64,000 bases of DNA from an uncultured Treponema sp. (lineage in GTDB: Bacteria > Spirochaetota > Spirochaetia > Treponematales > Treponemataceae): positions 1 to 64,000 of the forward strand of contig CALFIX010000053.1 in the NCBI GenBank assembly GCA_937877515.1. The letters run 5' to 3'. Position numbers and translations under genes: made by a program. Below are positions 34,983-44,634 of this stretch, piece by piece (the first letter of the stretch is position 1; each line of letters starts with the position of its first letter). The notes beneath the pieces are model-generated. The model saw only the letters and a list, made by a program, of their open reading frames with translations. It made no database searches and was not told the DNA's origin.

Positions 34983-36722
34983 ATGAAGCAACTGATGTTA
35001 GGCAACGCGGCATTTGCCCGTGGCCTTTATGAAAGTGGCTGTGCTGTTGTTTCTAGTTACCCTGGAACTCCAAGTACAGAAATTACAGAAGAAGCAGCTA
35101 AATTTAAAGAAATTTATTGTGAATGGGCTCCAAACGAAAAGGTAGCTTTAGAAAGTGCTTTTGGTGCTTGTCTTTCTGGTCGCAGGGCATTTTGCGGCAT
35201 GAAGCATGTAGGTTTAAACGTTGCAAGTGATCCACTTTATACAATGAGTTATACAGGTGTTAATGCGGGGCTTGTTATAGGTGTTGCAGATGACCCTGGA
35301 ATGCATTCTAGTCAGAATGAACAGGATAGCCGTCATCACGCAATTGCAAGTAAAGTTCCAATGATAGAACCCAGTGATTCAGAAGAAGCAAGAAAGTTTG
35401 CACACATTGCATTTGAAATAAGCGAAAAATTTGATACTCCAGTCTTATATAAAATGTGTACACGCGTAGCTCACTCTCAGAGTATTACAGAACCAAGTGA
35501 ACGCGTTGTTCCTGAAGTAAAGCGTTATGAAAAAAATATTGCAAAATATGTAATGGCTCCGGCAAATGCTATAAAGAGGCATCCTTACGTTGAAGAACGT
35601 ATGAAAAAAATAGAAGAGTGGAGCGAAACTAGCGGCATAAACAGAATAGAAAAATCAAATTCAAGCAAGGTTGGTATTATTACATCTTCTACAAGTTATC
35701 AGTACGTAAAAGAGGTTTTTGCTGACAGTGTAAATATTTTAAAGCTTGGAATGGTAAATCCCCTTCCACGTAAAATGATAACGGAGTTTGCAGAAGCTTT
35801 AGACAAACTTGTTGTAGTAGAAGAACTAGATCCTATTATCGAAAACTTTGTACGTACGCTTGGCTTAAAATGTGAAGTACATGGTAAGGACATGCTTCCT
35901 GTTTGTGGCGAGTTCAGTCAGAATATAATAAGAACTTCATTCGGTAAAGAAGCAAACTGTGGAACAAAGCTTAGCATAGATATTCCTGTACGTCCTCCAA
36001 TTATGTGTGCCGGATGTCCTCACCGCGGAATGTTCTATGCATTAAACAAGCTTAAGGTAACAGTCTTTGGAGACATTGGCTGTTATACTCTGGGAAGTGT
36101 TGCTCCTTTAAGTGCAATGGACGTAACTCTCTGCATGGGTGCAAGCTTTAGTGGTTTGCACGGCTGGAATAAGGCAGGTGGGGTAGAAAACGAGAAACAT
36201 TCTGTTGCAGTAATTGGTGACTCTACCTTTATGCATTCCGGTATGACTGGTCTTGCAACTATAGCATACAATCAGTCTAACTCAACTGTAATTGTTTTAG
36301 ATAACTCTATTACAGGCATGACAGGGCATCAGCAAAATCCTACAACAGGTAAAAACTTATATGGAGACCCGGCAGGACGTGTAGACTTAGAAGCTCTTGC
36401 CCGTGCAATGGGCATAAATAGGGTTCGTGTTGTTGATCCATATAATATTGCAGAATGTGAAGCAGCCGTTAAAGAAGAGCTGGAAGTAGAAGAACCAAGC
36501 CTTATAATAAGTCGACGTCCTTGTGCACTTCTAAAAGAAGTAAAACATAAGCCTCCGCTAAAAGTAAATGTAGAAAAATGTAAAAGCTGCAAAGCTTGCA
36601 TGAAAATTGGATGCCCTGCAATTTCTATGAAAAACGGTAAGGCTAAAATTGATGACACGCTTTGTGTTGGTTGCGGTGTCTGTAGTCAGATGTGTAAGTT
36701 TGATGCATTAAAGGCGGAATAA
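34983..36722 (+). CDS. iorA: indolepyruvate ferredoxin oxidoreductase, alpha subunit
   Basis: The 579-residue thiamine-diphosphate enzyme oxidises aryl-pyruvates to aryl-acetyl-CoA, reducing ferredoxin. N-terminal SSYPGTPSTEIT and NVASDPLYTMSYTGV belong to the pyrimidine domain. The TPP site has MCAGCPHRGMFYAL, GDIGCYTLG and GDSTFMHSG with the NSITGMTGHQQNP loop. The C-terminus has two ferredoxin-type clusters (CKSCKACMKIGCP, CVGCGVCSQMC). ATG 34983 after GAGG is preferred over a start at 34953. It precedes iorB by 2 bases. Confidence 0.95.
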   Translation: MKQLMLGNAAFARGLYESGCAVVSSYPGTPSTEITEEAAKFKEIYCEWAPNEKVALESAFGACLSGRRAFCGMKHVGLNVASDPLYTMSYTGVNAGLVIGVADDPGMHSSQNEQDSRHHAIASKVPMIEPSDSEEARKFAHIAFEISEKFDTPVLYKMCTRVAHSQSITEPSERVVPEVKRYEKNIAKYVMAPANAIKRHPYVEERMKKIEEWSETSGINRIEKSNSSKVGIITSSTSYQYVKEVFADSVNILKLGMVNPLPRKMITEFAEALDKLVVVEELDPIIENFVRTLGLKCEVHGKDMLPVCGEFSQNIIRTSFGKEANCGTKLSIDIPVRPPIMCAGCPHRGMFYALNKLKVTVFGDIGCYTLGSVAPLSAMDVTLCMGASFSGLHGWNKAGGVENEKHSVAVIGDSTFMHSGMTGLATIAYNQSNSTVIVLDNSITGMTGHQQNPTTGKNLYGDPAGRVDLEALARAMGINRVRVVDPYNIAECEAAVKEELEVEEPSLIISRRPCALLKEVKHKPPLKVNVEKCKSCKACMKIGCPAISMKNGKAKIDDTLCVGCGVCSQMCKFDALKAE

Positions 36723-36724
36723 TT

Positions 36725-37294
36725 ATGGTTAAAAATATAATGATTGTTGGCGTTGGCGGACAAGGTGCTCTTTTAGCTTCTAAAACTTTAGGGCAGGTTT
36801 TGTTAGATGCAGGTTTTGATGTAAAAGTCAGCGAAGTTCATGGAATGAGTCAAAGAGGAGGTTCTGTTGTAACTTACGTGCGTTATGGAGAAAAGGTTTA
36901 TTCTCCAATCGTAGATAAGGGAGAAGCAGATTTTATTGTTTCTTTTGAACTTCTGGAGGCTGCTCGCTATACTGAGTGGTTAAGAAAAGATGGTACCATA
37001 GTTGTAAACACTCAAAAAATTGACCCTATGCCTGTAATTACAGGTAAGGCAGAGTACCCGGAAAACTTAGAAAATACAATGAAGGAAGCTGGCATAACAG
37101 TAGATGCTCTAGATTGCTTAACTCTTGCAGAACAGGCTGGAACAAGCAAGGCGGTAAACATTGTGCTTATGGGACGTCTTTCCAAGTACATGGACTTTTC
37201 AGAAGAAAGCTGGATGAGTGCCATAGAAAAACTAGTTAAGCCGCAATTTTTAGAAGTAAACAAAAAGGCATTTAAGCTTGGTCGTGGCGAATAA
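36725..37294 (+). CDS. iorB: indolepyruvate ferredoxin oxidoreductase, beta subunit
   Basis: The 189-residue gamma-type POR domain subunit has the family motifs IVGVGGQGALLASKTLG and SEVHGMSQRGGSVVTYVR. It pairs with IorA to form the CoA-binding part of the enzyme. Its stop is overlapped by the next gene, so the radical SAM protein is likely made with it. Confidence 0.95.
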   Translation: MVKNIMIVGVGGQGALLASKTLGQVLLDAGFDVKVSEVHGMSQRGGSVVTYVRYGEKVYSPIVDKGEADFIVSFELLEAARYTEWLRKDGTIVVNTQKIDPMPVITGKAEYPENLENTMKEAGITVDALDCLTLAEQAGTSKAVNIVLMGRLSKYMDFSEESWMSAIEKLVKPQFLEVNKKAFKLGRGE

Positions 37295-39560
37295 TGTTTT
37301 AATTTTACAGCCGCCGTTAGTGCAGCTTAATACGCCGTATCCTTCCGGAGCATATCTTTCTGCTTTCTTTAAGGAGAAAAAATGTAATGTGCTCTGGAAA
37401 GATTTAGGCGTAGAACTTTTTAATTCCATTTTTTGCAGAGATGGAATAAAAAAATTATTTGATTTAACAGAAAATAAAGCTCGTAGTCTTATAGAAAAAG
37501 CAGAAAAAAATGGAGACTCTTCAACGGCTTTTGAACTTACTCGTTATATTTCTACTCGTTCATCATGGGAAAATTTTATAGATTCAATAATTTTAATTCT
37601 AAAAGACTCTTCTCATAGATGCTCCAGAAGCTTGTGTCATAAGCTTATATTTTCGCCGTTTGCTCCACGCGGGCATAGGATGGATAGCTTTTTAGAAAAC
37701 TTAGGGCATGATTTAACTGTAGATGATTCACGCATGCTTTGTACAATGGCTCTTGCAGATTTGGCAGATTATATATCTACGGTTTTTGATTCTGAGTTTT
37801 CACTTATCCGATACGCTGAACGTTTAAGTATTGATGAAAGCGATTTTAAAAGCATAGAAGAAGGGCTAAATTCCCCGGTTTTAAAAACCTATTTAGAGCC
37901 AATTTTACAAAAACTTTCTTGTGAAAACGAAGACTTTTTTAATGGTACTCCAGATAAAAAAACACTTGTATGTATTTCTGTTCCATTTGCAGGAACTTTT
38001 GCAGCTTCCCTTTATATTGGAAGATTTTTAAAAGAAAAATATGGCACAAAAATCTTTGTTTCTTTAGGAGGAGGTTTTGTAAATACCGAACTTAGAGAAA
38101 CAGAAGAAATTAGATTACATAAATATTTAGATGCTCTTAGTTTTGACAGAGGGTATGCAGGTTATGACTCTCTTTTTAAAAGTAATTTACTGAGCAAAAA
38201 AGAAGATGTTAAAAATTTAAAATCTTATTTGCTTTATAAGACGAGGCTTTTTTCTTTAAATGAAGTAAGTAAAGTTGAATGGACTAACAGGGAATTAGAA
38301 AACTATGAAGATATTGTAACGTCTTCTTTGGTGCCAGATTATTCAGATATTGATTTTTCTCAATATCTTTCTATGGCAGATGATACAAACCCTATGCAAA
38401 GATTGTGGAGCGATGGAACCTGGTTAAAAGCTTATCTTTCGCATGGATGTTACTGGCATAAGTGTGCGTTTTGTGATGTAACACTTGACTATGTTTGCCA
38501 TTATAGGCCTACAAAGACAGAAGTCTTATTTAACGGACTTCTAAAACAATGCAATGAACACGGTTTAAGCGGCCTTCACTTTGTAGATGAAGCACTGCCT
38601 CCCATGCAGCTAAAAGAATTTGCCCTTCTTAATGTTTTGCATGGTAACAGTCTTTCTTATTGGGGAAACATTCGCTTTGAAAAGATTTTTACTCGCGACC
38701 TTGCAGAATTTCTTTCTTATGCAGGACTTTTGGGAGTTTCTGGTGGAATAGAAATTGCAACCGGTTCAGGTTTGGAGAGCATTAATAAAGGTACAGATAT
38801 AGATTCTATAGTTTCATCTTGCTGTGCTTTTAAAGAGTCTGGAATTTTAGTTCATGCATATCTTATTTATGGCTGGTATTCAGAAACAGAGCAGGACTTA
38901 ATAAACTCTATGGAAACCTTAAGGCAGATTTACGAGCAAGGTTTACTAGACTCTTCGTTCTGGCATAAGTTTGTTTTAACTCGACACTCAAAAATATATT
39001 CTGAATGGAAGAAAGGCCTTCATACAGAATTAAAACCTATAGAAAATGAAGAAGCCGGAATGTTTTCGCATAATGGGCTTCATTTTGAAGGTGAAGAAAA
39101 ATCAGAAAAATATTCGCAAGGACTAAATGCTTCGCTTGATGCATGGATGCACGGAAAGGCTTTGCAAAACCCAGTTGGTAAATGGTTTAATTTTAAGACA
39201 GTTTCTCCAACCATTCCAAAAGATTTTATAGCATCTTCTATAGGGCGTTATGAAAAAAAACGTGACGCTTTGTATAATGCTTCTTTTAACGTAGAAAAAC
39301 TTTATTTTCTTACTTCCCTTCCTGTCTTATATAAACAAAGAAATTCAATTGTTTTAGTTTGGCATTATATGCAGCAGGAAGAATCTTTAGAGTTTAACAT
39401 ATGTGAAAAAAATAGCATAGAAAATATTTTAGAGTTTCTAGAAAATCTTATTCCACAAAAAAGAAATATTCAGAAAGCAAAAGAAATATTGGATTCTCTT
39501 TCGCCTAAGTATGAAAAAATCTTGCATGCTTTCAGAGGCAAGGGGTTAGTTCAGCTATAA
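37278..39560 (+). CDS. radical SAM protein of unknown substrate
   Basis: The 760-residue protein begins like B12-binding-type radical SAM enzymes (VLILQPPLVQLNTPYPSGAYLSAFF) but lacks an obvious DxHxxG cobalamin motif. The radical SAM core has the cluster motif CYWHKCAFC near residue 391, a Cx4Cx2C spacing rather than the common Cx3Cx2C, then LHFVDEA, GGIEIATGSGLESINKG and a Tyr-rich region. The start is TTG 37278 or GTG 37284; both overlap iorB. Function is unknown; coupling to ior suggests aryl-acid metabolism or enzyme maturation. Confidence 0.8.
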   Translation: MVVANNVLILQPPLVQLNTPYPSGAYLSAFFKEKKCNVLWKDLGVELFNSIFCRDGIKKLFDLTENKARSLIEKAEKNGDSSTAFELTRYISTRSSWENFIDSIILILKDSSHRCSRSLCHKLIFSPFAPRGHRMDSFLENLGHDLTVDDSRMLCTMALADLADYISTVFDSEFSLIRYAERLSIDESDFKSIEEGLNSPVLKTYLEPILQKLSCENEDFFNGTPDKKTLVCISVPFAGTFAASLYIGRFLKEKYGTKIFVSLGGGFVNTELRETEEIRLHKYLDALSFDRGYAGYDSLFKSNLLSKKEDVKNLKSYLLYKTRLFSLNEVSKVEWTNRELENYEDIVTSSLVPDYSDIDFSQYLSMADDTNPMQRLWSDGTWLKAYLSHGCYWHKCAFCDVTLDYVCHYRPTKTEVLFNGLLKQCNEHGLSGLHFVDEALPPMQLKEFALLNVLHGNSLSYWGNIRFEKIFTRDLAEFLSYAGLLGVSGGIEIATGSGLESINKGTDIDSIVSSCCAFKESGILVHAYLIYGWYSETEQDLINSMETLRQIYEQGLLDSSFWHKFVLTRHSKIYSEWKKGLHTELKPIENEEAGMFSHNGLHFEGEEKSEKYSQGLNASLDAWMHGKALQNPVGKWFNFKTVSPTIPKDFIASSIGRYEKKRDALYNASFNVEKLYFLTSLPVLYKQRNSIVLVWHYMQQEESLEFNICEKNSIENILEFLENLIPQKRNIQKAKEILDSLSPKYEKILHAFRGKGLVQL

Positions 39561-39586
39561 AAAAAACCGCCCCAAAGAGGAGCGGC
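39559..39586 (-). terminator. terminator of the enolase gene
   Basis: A 7-bp stem with one G-U pair (CCGCTCC/GGGGCGG) and a 5-base loop is followed on the minus strand by eight T. It overlaps the radical SAM stop codon and may also stop plus-strand transcription weakly. Confidence 0.85.
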
Positions 39587-39615
39587 TTTATAGAAAAGCA
39601 CGGAATGCCTTTTAA

Positions 39616-40932
39616 CTAGCGGAGCTTTGCATATCCGTAAGAAGCAACGTCGCCGAGCTCTTCTTCAATGCGGATGAGCTGGTTGTACTTTGCCATGCGG
39701 TCTGTGCGGCTCATAGAACCTGTCTTAATCTGTCCAGAGTTTGTTGCAACTGCAATGTCTGCAATTGTTGTGTCCTCTGTTTCTCCAGAGCGGTGGCTGG
39801 TAACTGTTGTGTATCCGTGGCGGTGTGCCATTTCAATAGCATCAAGAGTTTCTGTTAAAGAACCAATCTGGTTTACTTTGATAAGGATAGAGTTTGCAGC
39901 ACCCATCTTAATTCCCTTTTCAAGGAACTTAACGTTTGTTACAAAGAGGTCGTCACCAACGAGCTGGCAGCGGTCACCAATCTTTGCTGTAAGTTTCTTC
40001 CATCCTTCCCAGTCGTTTTCATCAAGACCGTCTTCGATTGAGTCGATTGGATATTTTGTGATGAGTTCTTCGAGGTAAGCAATCTGTCCGTCGTCATCAA
40101 GTTCTTTTCCGTTAGGATCTTTTGGAGCACCATTTGAAAGCTGCTTGTAGTTGTAGTAGAACTTTCCGTTCTTTTCTACAGAGAATTCAGAAGCTGCACA
40201 GTCCATAGCAATCTTTACATCTTCACCAGGCTTGTAGCCTGCGTCTTTAATTGCCTGAACGATGCTGTCGAGAGCGTCATCAATTCCGTTGAACTTAGGA
40301 GCGAATCCACCTTCGTCACCTACAGCTGTTGAAAGTCCGCGTCCCTTTAAGAGTTTTGCTAAAGCGTGGAAAACTTCTGCACCCATGCGGATAGCTTCTT
40401 TTTCTGTCTTTGCTCCAACTGGGCGAATCATAAATTCCTGGAAAGCGATAGGAGCATCTGAGTGAGCACCACCGTTAATGATGTTCATCATAGGAACAGG
40501 CATAACGTGAGCGTTTGTTCCACCAATGTAGCGGTAAAGTGGCATATCAAGTGCTTTTGCTGCAGCCTGAGCTGTTGCAAGAGAAACACCGAGGATAGCA
40601 TTTGCTCCAAGCTTACTCTTTGTTGGTGTTCCGTCTAATGCGAGCATCTTGTTGTCGATTGCACGCTGTTCAAATACGTTTGCACCCTTAAGAGCTGGAG
40701 CAATAATTTTGTTTACATTTTCTACAGCTTTAAGAACACCTTTTCCACCAAAGCGTTTTTTGTCTCCGTCGCGGAGTTCAAGTGCTTCGTTTTCACCAGT
40801 TGATGCTCCAGAAGGAACTGCAGCGCGTCCTAAAACGCCATTTTCAAGAATTACGTCTACTTCTACAGTAGGATTTCCGCGTGAGTCAATGATTTCGCGG
40901 CCAATAACATTTGCAATTGCGCAAGCTTTCAT
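39616..40932 (-). CDS. eno: enolase
   Basis: The 438-residue enzyme converts 2-phosphoglycerate to phosphoenolpyruvate in glycolysis. It has GREIIDSRGNPTVEVD, VPSGASTGENEALELRD, GDEGGFAPKF (proton-transfer Glu), the signature ILIKVNQIGSLTETL and SHRSGETEDTTIADIAVA. ATG 40932 after GGAGG is chosen over an in-frame codon at 40977, which would add residues absent from enolases. Codon use is that of a highly expressed gene (relatively GC-rich third bases). Confidence 0.97.
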   Translation of the reverse strand: MKACAIANVIGREIIDSRGNPTVEVDVILENGVLGRAAVPSGASTGENEALELRDGDKKRFGGKGVLKAVENVNKIIAPALKGANVFEQRAIDNKMLALDGTPTKSKLGANAILGVSLATAQAAAKALDMPLYRYIGGTNAHVMPVPMMNIINGGAHSDAPIAFQEFMIRPVGAKTEKEAIRMGAEVFHALAKLLKGRGLSTAVGDEGGFAPKFNGIDDALDSIVQAIKDAGYKPGEDVKIAMDCAASEFSVEKNGKFYYNYKQLSNGAPKDPNGKELDDDGQIAYLEELITKYPIDSIEDGLDENDWEGWKKLTAKIGDRCQLVGDDLFVTNVKFLEKGIKMGAANSILIKVNQIGSLTETLDAIEMAHRHGYTTVTSHRSGETEDTTIADIAVATNSGQIKTGSMSRTDRMAKYNQLIRIEEELGDVASYGYAKLR

Positions 40933-41031
40933 GCTATGCCTCCGATATAATTTGTTGAATAAACCAACTTCAAGCACTATGCTATATTAAAGAGGGATTT
41001 TTTTCAAGTAAGAAAAAGGTTAGTACAGTTT

Positions 41032-41373
41032 TTATATGGCTTTCTTGAGGCTTTCGTAAAGGAAGGTAAGCTCGTCGTAAACTTTTTCATTTTCCTTTTG
41101 GTTTATTGAAAGATAAAGCGGAAAGGAAACGCAAACTATAAGAATTCCAAGAATTCCAAATAAAATTCCAAATATAAAAGCAACCTCATTTAGGCTGTTA
41201 AAAAAGTTTAAAGCTAAAACAATAAAAGCCACTCCTAAAATCCATAAAGAAAATGCAACGGTGCCGCTTTTAAATTTTATGTAGCTTTTTATTTTTTCTA
41301 TTTTGTTTTGAATTTCTGATTTATTAAGAGGAACACTATTAACTGAAAAAGAATTACTTTCTTTATTTTCCAT
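41032..41373 (-). CDS. small two-span membrane protein
   Basis: The 113-residue protein has a polar, Lys/Ser/Asn-rich N-terminus and two adjacent membrane segments (about residues 37-58 and 66-87), with short cytoplasmic tails. There are no motifs I recognise. GGGG precedes its ATG. It lies between enolase and the EAL gene. Confidence 0.6.
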   Translation of the reverse strand: MENKESNSFSVNSVPLNKSEIQNKIEKIKSYIKFKSGTVAFSLWILGVAFIVLALNFFNSLNEVAFIFGILFGILGILIVCVSFPLYLSINQKENEKVYDELTFLYESLKKAI

Positions 41374-41454
41374 AACGTGCCCCTTTGCTTATAAATTTAT
41401 CCTATATCTCTATTATAAGATAATTTAAAGGTTAACACAAGCTAATTTTTTATT

Positions 41455-43386
41455 TTATGAGCCGTTAACGGGGCTAATTTGATTAAATTTCTTGCAGTAT
41501 TCAATAAATTCACTAACAGGTAGAGGTTTAGAAAAGAAAAATCCCTGACAGTAGTCGCAACCTAAGTTTGTTACTAAATTTTTATGACCTTCGGTTTCTA
41601 CGCCTTCAACAACAATCTTAAGCTGCATTTCCTTTATCATGTTTATGTAGTTTTTGAGGATTATTTTTGCATTTGCCTTAGCATCTGCTTCCCATAAAAT
41701 GCTTTTATCTAATTTGATTATGTTAAAATCCATGTTAAAAATATAGGCTGCGTTTGAATAGCCTGTGCCATAGTCGTCTAAAGAAAAATTAAAGCGCATG
41801 TTGCGAAGTTCTTGAAGAGTATGCATGAAAGTTTCTAAGCTGTTTATGGCGGCATTTTCTGTAATTTCCAGATTTATGCATTTTGCACTTAGTGCATTTT
41901 TTTCCAGGATTTTTTCAAAGCGTTTTGCAAGATTATGATTCATACATTGTACAGGTGAAATATTTACATCAATAAGCTCTATTCCAAAATCCTTCATGTG
42001 TTCTTTTTGGTAGAGTTCGCAAGCTTTATTAAATACAAAATCTCCTATCTGTATTATTGAACCATTGTTTTCTGCAATAGGTATAAATTCATTTGGCGGA
42101 ATAAAGCCTAGTTCATCATCAAAAAGACGTAAAAGAGCTTCTGCTGAACAAATTTTATTTTTTTTGCAATCCCAAATTGGCTGGAAAAACACCTGGAAAG
42201 AATTATTTTCTAGAGCTTTTTTTATGGCACCTTCTACTTTTGCATGACGTTTTAAAATATGTAAACTGTTGTACTGAATAAAGTTTGTACGTTTTCCGTC
42301 GTGTGTATAACGGGCATCTATGAGTAACCTTAAGTCCTGAATGTTATTTATGTCGCTAGGAATTCTTACGGCAGAAATTTGTGCATCCAGTGAAATATTT
42401 ATATTTTTTGCTTGCCATTCTTTTTCAAAACGCTCCAATATGGTTACGCAAAGTCCGTCTAAATCATTTTGATTTTTGCCATATCTAAGTATTGTAAATG
42501 TACCGTTATCACAGTCATATACGCTAGTTTTGCCGCCAGCTTGTCTAAGCCACTGGGCTACGTTATAGAGTATGTCGTCCATTGTGTGGAAGCCAACAGT
42601 GTCTAAGTAGTATTTAAAATTTGTAATTTTTATTATGATTATTGAATAGCGAAGATTTGCCTTTATAGATGTATCATTTTCATGAAAAAAAGATTTTCGG
42701 TTGTAGATTTTTGTAATAGGATTGATTACTTCTTCATCGTTTTCTATTGTAAAGAGGGTCACTAAAAGTAAAAGGGACTGAATAAAAAGTTCTATAAGAA
42801 TACTTGGGAAGAAGAATTGAAAAGCAACTGCTGATGCAGAAGCAAGTATAAAGCCTGTAAGAGCGGTTGCCATATTGCTTGGAATAGATTTGTTGTAGCG
42901 TATTATGTAATAAAGTATCGTAACAACATAATATGCTGAACTGGCATATAAAATGTACATGCCTTTACCATGTTTATAAATTAAATCTTTGTCAAAATAA
43001 AAAATTGCGTTTGTGAAAGGATTTGTAAAAAGCAGAATCAATACAATTAAGATTGGTAAGAAAAAAATAAAATAAAATCTTTTAGCATGAAGTTTATTAA
43101 CGCCGGTTACAGTTAAAAGGTAAACTGCAAATTGTCCAGGAAGAAGATTGTGTAATATTAAGTAACCATAACTAAAAATTGAAGCAAGGGTTTTAGTTTC
43201 TGGCGTTATGCTGGAGATTAATAGTCCTGAAACAATGTCGCATATACTAGAAAGTAAGACGATAATAACAACTAAAATAAATTCAATGTTCTGCTTTCTA
43301 GAAATGTCTTTTTTCTTAAAAAAGGTGAGAATAGTAAGAATATTTATAACTACGGCACAAAGATCGTAATGTATATCATAAACCAT
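41455..43386 (-). CDS. c-di-GMP phosphodiesterase: polytopic membrane domain, degenerate GGDEF, active EAL
   Basis: The 643-residue protein has about seven membrane segments (residues 1-215). A GGDEF-like domain follows in which the catalytic motif is replaced by YDCDNGTFTILRYG, so it cannot be a normal cyclase. The EAL domain has AEALLRL, ITENAAI, LDDYGTGYSNA and EGVETEG, consistent with c-di-GMP hydrolysis. A promoter sits 9 bases upstream of the start, and there is no Shine-Dalgarno. It may be transcribed alone or with the ABC exporter genes 50 bases upstream. Confidence 0.88.
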   Translation of the reverse strand: MVYDIHYDLCAVVINILTILTFFKKKDISRKQNIEFILVVIIVLLSSICDIVSGLLISSITPETKTLASIFSYGYLILHNLLPGQFAVYLLTVTGVNKLHAKRFYFIFFLPILIVLILLFTNPFTNAIFYFDKDLIYKHGKGMYILYASSAYYVVTILYYIIRYNKSIPSNMATALTGFILASASAVAFQFFFPSILIELFIQSLLLLVTLFTIENDEEVINPITKIYNRKSFFHENDTSIKANLRYSIIIIKITNFKYYLDTVGFHTMDDILYNVAQWLRQAGGKTSVYDCDNGTFTILRYGKNQNDLDGLCVTILERFEKEWQAKNINISLDAQISAVRIPSDINNIQDLRLLIDARYTHDGKRTNFIQYNSLHILKRHAKVEGAIKKALENNSFQVFFQPIWDCKKNKICSAEALLRLFDDELGFIPPNEFIPIAENNGSIIQIGDFVFNKACELYQKEHMKDFGIELIDVNISPVQCMNHNLAKRFEKILEKNALSAKCINLEITENAAINSLETFMHTLQELRNMRFNFSLDDYGTGYSNAAYIFNMDFNIIKLDKSILWEADAKANAKIILKNYINMIKEMQLKIVVEGVETEGHKNLVTNLGCDYCQGFFFSKPLPVSEFIEYCKKFNQISPVNGS

Positions 43387-43395
43387 CTTATGATT

Positions 43396-43424
43396 ATTTT
43401 AATTCAATGAAGCTGAATTTTCAA
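43396..43424 (-). promoter_or_regulatory. promoter of the EAL gene, very short leader
   Basis: Minus-strand TTGAAA (43419-43424), 17-base spacer and TAAAAT (43396-43401). The ATG is 9 bases after the -10 box, predicting a leader of about 2-3 bases. Confidence 0.6.
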
Positions 43425-43436
43425 ATGATAATTGAA

Positions 43437-44012
43437 TTAACATAGAATTCTAAATCTTTTAGAATGATAAGCTTTTTTTGAAAGAAAATAAAAAAGGAAG
43501 GTACATATAGTATAAATTGTTGAAATTAATAAAAAATTTAATTTTTGATTTATGAAAAATATTAGTGGCAGAGTGCAGGCAGAAAAAAGATAAGCAAAAA
43601 ATTCATTAGAAATAAAGATATATGAAAAAAAGCTAGTAAAAGCGTATAAAAATGACATTGAAAGGATAAAGAGTGTAAATATCTTAAAATCAGAATTAGT
43701 TAGCATCTTAAAATTTATAAGTAATGGAATTGAAGCCATAGTTATGCAAAAGATACTTTGCATAAAATAAAGCATTTTATATGAAATATTTGTATTTATA
43801 TAAAATAAATATGTTCCATTCTTTAACTCTTTTTTACATTTATCGCAAAGGCGTTGTATAAGTAAGATTTGGCATAAAAGTTCTAGAATTTGTAAATCAT
43901 TAATTTTTAAGAATATTGGAATGGAAGATGTGATAATTAAGAAGATTAAAAAAGCTTTTGATCCTATTATATCAAAGAGTTCTTTCTTTAATAGAAAAAT
44001 GAATCTGTTCAT
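43437..44012 (-). CDS. ABC-2-type permease, small
   Basis: The 191-residue, highly hydrophobic protein has about six membrane segments and an amphipathic start (FIFLLKKELFDIIGSKAFL) typical of ABC-2 permeases. The Lys/Asn/Ile-rich codon use is even more AT-rich than the surroundings. It overlaps the ATPase by 4 bases and is the third gene of the exporter unit. It would pair with the first permease to form a heterodimer. The substrate is unknown. Confidence 0.78.
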   Translation of the reverse strand: MNRFIFLLKKELFDIIGSKAFLIFLIITSSIPIFLKINDLQILELLCQILLIQRLCDKCKKELKNGTYLFYINTNISYKMLYFMQSIFCITMASIPLLINFKMLTNSDFKIFTLFILSMSFLYAFTSFFSYIFISNEFFAYLFSACTLPLIFFINQKLNFLLISTIYTICTFLFYFLSKKAYHSKRFRILC

Positions 44013-44620
44013 GCAAGTTCCTTATAATTGTTTTTTAAATCGTCTGAATTTAGAATTCGGTCTTTACAATTAAAAGTAATTTTCCCATTTTTAATAAAAT
44101 AGATATTATCTGCCATTTGGCTTGTTAAATATAAGTCATGTGATGTTAAAATAATTGTTTTATTGCACTCTTTTAAAATATTAAAAAGTTTATCTGCATT
44201 AATAGGATCTAAAGGTGAGAAAGGTTCGTCCAACAATAAAGTATTTGAATTGCTACAAAGAGCAACTATTATGGAACATAGCATTTTTTGACCTGTAGAA
44301 AGTTTTGATATGCTTTTTGTTTTTATATCTTCTAAATTAAATAAATTAATATACGTTAATCCCGTATCTTCATTTTTTAAAAGTTTTAAATGTTCTGCTA
44401 TGGAAAAATGTTGGATAAGAGCTCCATTTGCACCTACATACCATGTAGAGTCTAAAGAATTTTTATGAGTATATATTCCACCAATGCATTTTAATAGACT
44501 TGTTTTACCAGCCCCGTTATGACCGCATATTATGTTTATTTTATTTTCAAGAAAATCAAACTTTTCATTTTGAAATAGAACTTTATTTTTTTTGTAAGAA
44601 AAATTACACGTATAATTCAT
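44009..44620 (-). CDS. ABC transporter ATP-binding protein
   Basis: The 203-residue single ABC domain has Walker A GHNGAGKTS, signature LSTGQKMLCSI, Walker B TLLLDEPFSPLDP and switch His in ILTSHDLYLTS. It is short for the family, with no extra domain. It lies between two small permeases and is preceded by AGGAT. The order permease-ATPase-permease with a tiny hydrophobic peptide gene in front suggests export of, or immunity to, a small peptide. Confidence 0.93.
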   Translation of the reverse strand: MNYTCNFSYKKNKVLFQNEKFDFLENKINIICGHNGAGKTSLLKCIGGIYTHKNSLDSTWYVGANGALIQHFSIAEHLKLLKNEDTGLTYINLFNLEDIKTKSISKLSTGQKMLCSIIVALCSNSNTLLLDEPFSPLDPINADKLFNILKECNKTIILTSHDLYLTSQMADNIYFIKNGKITFNCKDRILNSDDLKNNYKELA

Positions 44621-44634
44621 ATTTTACATCCTGA

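Noticed and set aside
43437..43470. Perfect inverted repeat (ATTCTAAA/TTTAGAAT) at the end of the last permease gene as a terminator
   Set aside because: It lies within codons and has no T run after it on the minus strand.
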